From: Sinohyriopsis cumingii
Taxonomy: Eukaryota; Mollusca; Bivalvia; Unionida; Unionidae
Assembly: GCA_028554795.2 (NCBI GenBank)
Contig: CM068841.1
Span: 25,787,308-25,851,307 of the forward strand
Direction: 5' to 3'
Length of the DNA stretch: 64,000 bases
Shown: piece by piece, positions 57,521 through 64,000 of the stretch
Layout: each line of letters starts with the position of its first letter
Position numbering within the stretch: the first letter of the stretch is position 1
Notes under the pieces: model-generated
What the model saw: only the letters and a program-made list of their open reading frames with translations
Databases searched by the model: none
What the model was told of the DNA's origin: nothing
Program-made: the position numbers and the translations under genes

Positions 57521-57907
57521 AAAGGCCCTTTTCAGGGCCACTCATATGCCTCGAAAAGATTTGCTTACTTGCCTAAATTTATTTTAGTTAATTGTATAGT
57601 TGTTTGTATTATGTCTATTGCCCGTGTTTTCTGTCTCTGTCCTGCCAGTCACGTTCCTGCCAAACATTCTATTTTTTTATCCCTTTGTTTTCTCCGATTG
57701 AAGTCAACCCCTTGATATATTGTTGCTAATTGTCAGTACCATGACATCACCTCCCTGTTCCATTCCTATTGTCCCTACATTAATGATACGTCCCTATAAT
57801 GGCCCAATACGTTTTTGATTGGATCTTCCCTTGTTCCCATAAATCTTGTCCCTATACAGGCCCACGACCTTTTTGACTGGAGTTTCCATTTTCACTATAT
57901 CGCACCC
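57521..57907 (-). repeat. Element 2 right terminal inverted repeat
   Basis: About 387 bp, reading inward in reverse complement as GGGTGCGATATAG ... GGCCTGTATAGGGACAAG ... GAGGCATATGAGTGGCCC. The inner boundary coincides with the histone-type stem-loop. Confidence 0.8.
57524..57539 (+). terminator. Histone-type 3' stem-loop (right repeat)
   Basis: GGCCCTTTTCAGGGCC, preceded by CCCAAA and followed by ACTCA. This agrees with the metazoan histone mRNA stem-loop in stem sequence, 4-nt TTTC loop and both flanks. The purine run GAAAAGA at 57,553-57,559, 13 nt downstream, is where the U7-binding histone downstream element lies in histone genes. The stop codon of the upstream gene (57,501-57,503) is 20 nt away, a histone-like distance. 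Confidence 0.8.
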
Positions 57908-58194
57908 TTTAAATACTTATGCACACTGGAAGGCTTCGCTTGTTGACGCACAAACGCACTTAATACATCAATGATATATATTACCACATCTGTGGTGAGT
58001 TACAAAACACTTTCAACTGAAACAAATTTATGTTGCGGTACACCATGCAGTTCTAAATCCAGCGCTATCTCGATGATTACAATCTTAGCAACGACACCAG
58101 AATATCAACAACCAACAGCCGAGATCGTACTAGTGTCTTTGCACATATATTACTGCTGGCCTAATATCCGATACACATGAAACTTGGTAAAGTG
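57908..58194. other. Left edge of the right-hand Polinton remnant
   Basis: Non-coding or undetermined. A TTTAAATACTTA stretch at 57,908 could be a TATA-like element. The 69-codon frame at 57,971-58,180 has no recognised motif. Confidence 0.3.
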
Positions 58195-58560
58195 ATAAAA
58201 CACATTTACATTACATATTACGGAAATGATCTGGTGATGTTGTCAACGGGATTATTTAGAGGAGGACGAAAGGTGCATGTATCCTCGTCTTCGCGCCACT
58301 GATTGCTAAATAGTTTGCAATGAGAGTTGTTTGTAGCATCACAAACATAACTGCGAGTCGGTTGAAATATCTGGGATTGAGAGCCGTTTAATTGCGTCAA
58401 GATCGACTACGACAATTTGAGAAACAAGCATCGTGGGTACAAGCAAATGCGATTACACTTCCATTACCATCAAAAATGCCTGCGTCTGTCAGTAAAATCA
58501 TGAATGAAGCCGACCAACAACACGCAATTGATTATATTATTGCGAATTCGGCAATGTGAA
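58195..58560 (+). pseudogene. Small basic protein, decayed (right Polinton remnant)
   Basis: YYGNDLVMLSTGLFRGGRK near 58,215 and LPLPSKMPASVSKIMNEADQ near 58,460 match in order the start and end of the intact basic protein (GDGLGDVVQWLFRR and TTDMPADVSKIINQAANK). The middle has stops and shifts. Confidence 0.6.
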
Positions 58561-59060
58561 GCGGGTTACTGTTGTGGACTGATTGTGGACGGAAAAAATG
58601 TATCAGGCTAGATCGATAATGTACAATTAAGGTATCAGCGAGCCAAGATATATATCCATAGCATTTTAAGTTGTAGTTCGGCGCGCGTTGGACCGTTAGT
58701 CAAATGATATTGGAGAAGTTCGAGCGTCTTAAGTTTCTCTGCGCTAAACGGTTGGCAGAAACTGTCCACATAAATTGTAATTGGCATCATAAACAATAAT
58801 GTCGCACATGCATATATTATGATGTGACGCAGATTTCTCAGCATAACTTTACTACTTGGTACTAGATTTATTATCTTTCGTCGGAATAACTGGATCTGTA
58901 TAGACAGACTGTAGTCGACGTGAACTAGGATGCATGTGATAATCAGGTCCTTGGTAGCTACAGATTTATTATTGTCATTCTCTCTGATAAATTGTTATTG
59001 TAGGAGGGCACATAGTATCGTATATTGGCTACTAACGGGCCTTTGGAGAAGATGTAATTG
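58561..59060. other. Unassigned; major capsid gene mostly absent
   Basis: In the intact element the major capsid gene of 1.4 kb lies here. Only about 500 bp are present and I could not recognise capsid motifs. Confidence 0.35.
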
Positions 59061-59079
59061 TTGTAGTTGTGATTAAAAC

Positions 59080-59900
59080 AATGTCCTGTCACAAGCGGTA
59101 ACTTGGCTTTAGCTCAGATCAGTTTGCAAAATTAAAGAGGGCACTACGGAATGATTGTGTAGACACTGAGATGCTTTCTCTGCCAAAGTTACCTGGGATT
59201 GTCCAGCTGTGGCCTACGCAAGCACAACTTGATCTGCTCAATACGGCCAATAAAATAATATTATCTATGACAGAGGTGGCACAACTGCAAAATAATAGGT
59301 TGAATTTTTTCATTACTCGCAGTAATTTACAGTGTTGTTAGTAGCTGAGGTTTGTGCCGTTGCAAAGGAGTCTGGATTAGAAAATGTTGGAATAGTTTAA
59401 AAGATTGAAATGCAGTTTTGGACCACATCGTAAACGAATAAAAGATGAAAAGGCCTTCGACTTCTTAGGATCATTTGCCGAATAACATGAGGTAAAGATC
59501 ATGGACTACACACCACGACTCCCAAAAGGCATCGCCGTTTAGGATGTCATTGTGTCCATTGATGAATGCTGATTCACTCGATCTGGCAAATGAATTAAGT
59601 ATTTTGGAGGTTTTAGTTTAAGATATGCACTTGCCTTGCAACACAGAAACCGGGATTGCTAACCTGTATTATCAACAGGGACTGGGAACACATTAAGTCA
59701 TATATATGACAAAACCTCAACAACTATTGTATTTTGATTGCAGGCTTACATCACCAATTGATGTTGTTGATGATTTACCTACGATCTTTTATTTAATGTT
59801 GCAGTTGGAAACTACGCTGCATGGCTTTATAAGTGGACATCACACCGTTGACATATTGCGAACACTCGAGGGTTCACCAACACGGCATGCACCTAGAAAC
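59080..59900 (+). pseudogene. Minor capsid / protease fusion, decayed (right Polinton remnant)
   Basis: DQFAKLKRALRNDCVDTEML near 59,118 and QLWPTQAQLDLLNTANKIIL near 59,205 parallel the N-terminal half of the intact fusion (GQVKKLQSN.., LSLTKFQIKHFNKALK). TGIANLYYQQGLGTH followed by a TAA in place of the Trp codon and then a YFD segment, near 59,650-59,745, matches the protease His/Asp region (IINLDSNSEPGTHWV, VYFDSYG). Multiple stops; no Cys motif recognised. Confidence 0.65.
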
Positions 59901-59920
59901 TAGGCTTAATTGTATACAAA

Positions 59921-60780
59921 ATGCCTATTAATATTTACGGACGTTACTCATCCCGACTCAGATCTGAGCATGTTTGCCATCAAAGCTGATTTTACTGAGT
60001 TTTCCAACCGGATTGGTGTTGACGTCGACCCGAATGAACTTGTGATTTTCAAAGATTTGACTGGAAAACATAACACGTTTAAGATGGACATTCAATATGT
60101 TGTTTGGAAGCTGCAAGGAGCTATTGCAAAACACTTGGCCGAAATCAATGAAATCGGAAGAATGAGATCAAACGTTAAAACGTCTGCTCACACGATGAAT
60201 TGAGACCTTCTTATAAAGGGACATGTAATTCAACTGATTCAAGAGACCATTGATGATGCTGATACTGCAACAATAGTATGTCGATGTAAAGATGATAGAA
60301 ATGCTCCAATGACCACATATAGTAACCTCGTGCAGATATGTTGAAGATATATTAACCAAAATAAAGAGAAGAAAGCCCTAATTTATTAATATTATCAGAT
60401 CTTGGACATGCTTTTAATCATCTTGAAATTGGCTTTGACAAATCTAAACCTCCCATAATAAAGGTGCGTGAGGCCGTAGAATATGTGTTAATTTTAAGCG
60501 GAAATAAAGGTTGGTGCTGTAGAATGGCGATACTGACAACAACAAAGTTGCGTCTTGACCTTCTCTTACCAATCACACATTTCGACAGACCGTACACAGC
60601 ATTTGCAGAACATTTTACATATACAGTTCAACACCATCAGCCGCTGAAGATGAAATTCAATTCGATGGACCCAACCTTTATCCGGACGGATATTTATTTT
60701 TCTTTAGAGTTTGTTGTAATGCTAGGTTTACAACTTATACTAGATTGGATTTTGACCTCAGTTTTACACTAGCTGATTTT
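59921..60780 (+). pseudogene. Fibre-like protein, decayed (right Polinton remnant)
   Basis: It starts MPINIYGRYSSRLRSE at 59,921, then in the overlapping frame SDLSMFAIKADFTEFSNRIG and VDPNELVIFKDLTGKHNTF, closely following the intact fibre-like gene (MVDIYGRRSS, SDLSKYATKDEL, VDPDEVVIFQNRYGKL). Beyond 60,200 frames break up. A 102-codon frame at 60,464-60,772 may derive from the C-terminal head region but shows no clear match. Confidence 0.7.
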
Positions 60781-63645
60781 ACAGCGTTAGATTAATTTTC
60801 ACTGCCTAACGTTTAGCCACACCGCATGCACCTGCGTTTGAAGCGCGGTAAGGATTCGTAAAGTCATGGAATATAGAAGGGTTTTGACATATCTCAGCTA
60901 ATAAAATCTAAACCTCTCATTGTAATGCTACTAAATTTGAATGTACATGTGTGGAGAAACCTTAAGCCCATTATATGTCAGTCATATTTTCCGATCGATT
61001 ACTATAGTGCGTAAATTGCATGTGGTCATGCATTAAGCGAAAACACACACTTGAAAATTTCAAGGCCCGATTATTTAGCCTTAGCAAATACCATATATAG
61101 TAGGTTTTGTTGGTGTGGCAAACATTCAGGAGATGTCCCGTGAGGTAAAAACAAAACACGACAAGTGCGATAAACTGTAATGCCAACATTAGAGTAAGCA
61201 GTTTTTGCACGTTATAACATGGAAAGCTTTTGAGGTAAATGGTTAATACCTTGGCGACGTAAATAATCCAGTTTAGAATGACTATGTTTATATGCTTATT
61301 ATCTGGTAGTTATCGACGCTAATCATTTGAATAAGCGACCAATAGACCGTTTCTTACCTTTTAGTAGATTTAATACCGGTGGTTTAATAACAGGCCTGAA
61401 TACTATGTACAGTTATGCTATTTTACTGTATCCCATCAATTGATTAATGGCAAAACGGGAATTTTCACTACGTGTTAGAGTAACATTTTGACATTGTTCA
61501 ACAAATTAGTTTGACAGCTTTGCAGATGATGTGTATTGCATTTCACGTGCAAATGATTATCTAGTTGGTTACATATCTGTCTGAATAATGTACGCTCCAG
61601 ACCAACAGAAACATAGCCTCCCTCTTTCTGATTTTTTCCTTCTCACCGTCTTTCTCTGGATCATTATGACGTTTAGGCGTTAATGCTTATAAATGCAACT
61701 TGTAAATTATTTATACAATTTATTTGATACTGGAGATAATGGCTTTAATCCTGACTCAGCAATGATCGGATAGAAAATATTTTTATTTTCCACCTGCAGC
61801 GCATGGTTATGAAACCTTGTATAGCAACAGCCCTTAGAACATACTTATATTAGAGAGAGGCATCGTTTCCGCATGAATATGCAAAGACTATCTAGAGGCT
61901 CAATAATTAAGGTTGTACGGAGTATGCAGATTGTTTTATCCATTGCAGACTACATATATCTAAATACTTTGCAGCCAATTTTGCATAGCAATTACTTTTA
62001 CTCCGCTTTTTCAACTATCAAATTCCAAGACCTGAAATAAAACAAATTCATCCATACGACTGATAAAACTTGCTCCATAAAGATTCGCCCTGTTCATCGC
62101 GGGACTTTATCGAAAAGATATGGTGGTGGATGCATCCAGGTTAAACGATGGTTGATGTGGCCCTCTAAGACCCGGTGTTGATTCTTTATGTGGGTCGAAT
62201 GAAACATTCTAAAATCTTTATCATAATATCCATTCTCCATATATAATTTCACCTCATATTATCACAAATCATACCATATGATCCAAAGATTCCACTTACC
62301 GTTGTGCTTGATGCCCATTGGTAAGTTTCCATATGTCTTGATTTATGTATGAGGAATCCTGCTCAATTATGTATTAAGATGAGATTTAATCGCAGAGTCG
62401 CAATTACGATGTGTCTTATAAACGCATACACTTATGACGACAACTAGAGTCCATCATTTTGAGGAAATAGGCATTTAGTCGAGAATGTATGCGGTTGGTG
62501 TCTGCATGCAAGGCGATGTGTACCGTGAGAAGCAGAGGCTCGGATTCGATTTGCAGAAAGGGACAAATACACAGTAATTAATCCAGTATGGTAATATTCT
62601 TTTTCAATAAACAGTTTAATTCTCCTTATGTATGGTCAAAGGATATATATATAGAGAGAAAACCTGCTATTGTAATGTTTTGGGTCATACATGGGCTAAA
62701 TCATTACCACACACAATTATCAAATTTCTCAAATTAACGACGCTTGTTTGCATTAAATTCATTCTTGTGTGGTTCGATTTTCTTTAGAATATCTGTGACA
62801 TTAGATGTTCTTATGCCATATTTTCCCATAGTTTCTTTAATGAAGTTTTGTCACAGTCGTACTCATTGATCAGACATTTTTCATGTGCGAATTGTTTACT
62901 CCTACAACGCGTAGCGTTTTGCTATGACATATGGACATGTGCGTGAAGACAAATCACATTCAGTGTTACCCAAAACAAACATATAACCGTTGTTACACAT
63001 TTAATATCAAATGAGTGAATCGAGCTTTTAGAACATTGTTTTGTCCGTCGCCGTCGGCAAAACATCAAAACGCAATGCCATATTCCAAATTTATAAAGCT
63101 TTTAAATTTTGTTATAAAAACTCAAACACAAGATAATCTAAAGACCGTACATGCATGTAAATATTATAAATTGCAGATAATAAATATATAATCATTAACT
63201 TATTTAAACGGCCTACCTAAAAGAGTTTAGCTAAGCTAGTTCTCCTTAAAACTGGCTCTTTTGTATCGAAAGACTTCAGAGTAGCCCATTGTTCACCCAT
63301 ATTTGTGTCAGCGCGCATGTGGAATATTGGTTAAACATCGCGAGCTCTTGGAACATTTTTCAGATATTTGTCCTACAAGTAAGCCTAACACATTGCATGA
63401 TTACCGTAAATAATCTGTTACAGCGTATGAAATTAGCAGCTCAGATACATTTCAGAGTTTAAATGGAGTTTCTGTTTTAATGGCTTTGCAGCGTACTTTG
63501 AAATTTGGGATCGAAATTCGTTTTCAGTATTCTGCGTTGAGAGGCTTCGGCTCGCTGGGCAAAAATGATGATATTAAGGGAGAATCATTTTGGAACTTCA
63601 AATGAATGTCTATCTAGAAGTAACTCCGGTATACTGATCATTCGG

Positions 63646-63650
<5 letters not shown>
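60781..63650. other. No recognisable gene
   Basis: AT-rich non-coding sequence. Short frames only; no splice-compatible exon or element terminus recognised. Confidence 0.45.

Positions 63651-63728
<78 letters not shown>
63651..63728. repeat. (TA)n microsatellite
   Basis: About 78 bp of TA. The remaining sequence to 64,000 shows no feature. Confidence 0.97.
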
Positions 63729-63731
<3 letters not shown>

Positions 63732-64000
63732 GCCAAGATCGTCCGTTAGCTTGTTCACCATGTACGCCGACAGATTGAAAGAATAATAACGAAGACAGGT
63801 AATGATACATATAACATATTTCCAAGGCATTTTCTTCAACTTATAAAGTTTAGTGATCTAAATGTTTTGCAGTATAGAGTAGATAATAACAATGTTCATG
63901 GTAGAGGGACCGAGTTTGTTCCATACATATGGATTCCTTAAAAGTGGATAAATAATCTTGTTTTGCTTTATTGTACAAGGAAAAATAGTTAGAACCAGGA

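Larger units (their letters stand above)
52492..57907 (+). mobile_element. Element 2: internally deleted Polinton-like element, ~5.4 kb
   Basis: Bounded by diverged inverted repeats (left 52,492-52,983, right 57,521-57,907) that share GCGATATAG at the outside, GGCCTGTATAGGGACAAG, GTACTGACAATTAGCAACAAT and GAGGCATATGAGTG at the inside. Between them are a truncated family-B polymerase, a penton-like gene, small genes, a tandem array and a gene ending at a histone-type stem-loop. Missing are integrase, ATPase, protease and major capsid, so it is a deletion derivative. Its codon and base composition is richer in GC than Polinton 1, and its polymerase and penton belong to another lineage. No clear target duplication was found. 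Confidence 0.75.

Noticed and set aside
57270..57540. A histone gene upstream of the stem-loop
   Set aside because: The coding segment has no histone fold motifs; only the 3' signal is histone-like.
63585..63839. Tyr-Ile repeat open frames over TA arrays (also at 16,138, 36,684, 44,116, 47,550, 48,567, 51,139)
   Set aside because: Pure TA has no stop codon in any frame, so these are microsatellite artefacts.

Overview
The window is AT-rich metazoan DNA carrying spliced host exons, long TA/CA/GA microsatellites, tRNA-derived SINE-like repeats, foldback elements and several Polinton (Maverick) elements. The tRNA-like SINE with a CA tail, the exon style and the vWFD/EGF receptor suggest an invertebrate, most likely a mollusc. 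That assignment is inference.

Host gene: a minus-strand gene runs from beyond 47,540 down to 17,772. Ten exons whose splice phases all agree encode part of a type I membrane protein: vWFD-type module, cysteine-rich module, one EGF-like domain, an extracellular C-terminal region, a transmembrane helix (35,445-35,550) and a tyrosine-containing tail (17,772-18,168). Its upstream exons lie beyond what I could find.

Polinton 1 (19,244-35,371, 16.1 kb) is complete end to end and sits inside the last intron of that gene. It has 142-bp terminal inverted repeats, each with its own 16-bp inverted ends. Left to right it carries: a coiled-coil gene, a small basic protein, a double-jelly-roll major capsid protein, a minor-capsid/protease fusion, a fibre-like protein, a membrane protein, a penton-like protein with a large insert, tandem-repeat arrays, a leftward coiled-coil gene, a leftward HNH endonuclease, a small leftward gene, a protein-primed DNA polymerase B - SF1 helicase - HNH fusion, a leftward rve integrase, a leftward phospholipase-A2-like gene and an FtsK/HerA-type packaging ATPase. 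Most long genes have stops or frame breaks; several breaks fall on homopolymer runs.

Older relatives flank it. Positions 1-7,300 hold the replication half of a related Polinton in inverted orientation (ATPase, PLA2, integrase, polymerase-helicase, HNH). Positions 58,195-60,780 hold a decayed capsid half (basic protein, minor-capsid/protease, fibre-like).

Element 2 (about 52,492-57,907) is a different, internally deleted Polinton-like element with roughly 390-490-bp terminal inverted repeats. It keeps a polymerase fragment, a penton-like gene, small genes, a tandem array and two near-identical TATA promoter modules. The inner edge of each inverted repeat is a canonical-looking metazoan histone-mRNA 3' stem-loop. 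At the right end it lies 20 nt past the stop codon of the outward-reading gene and is followed by a purine-rich stretch where a histone downstream element would be. This is the most unusual signal in the window. A short fragment of another polymerase lineage lies at 51,520-51,690.

The rest (7.3-17 kb, the host introns, 60.8-64 kb) is non-coding sequence with MITE-like hairpins, a hAT-like MITE, a minisatellite and microsatellites.
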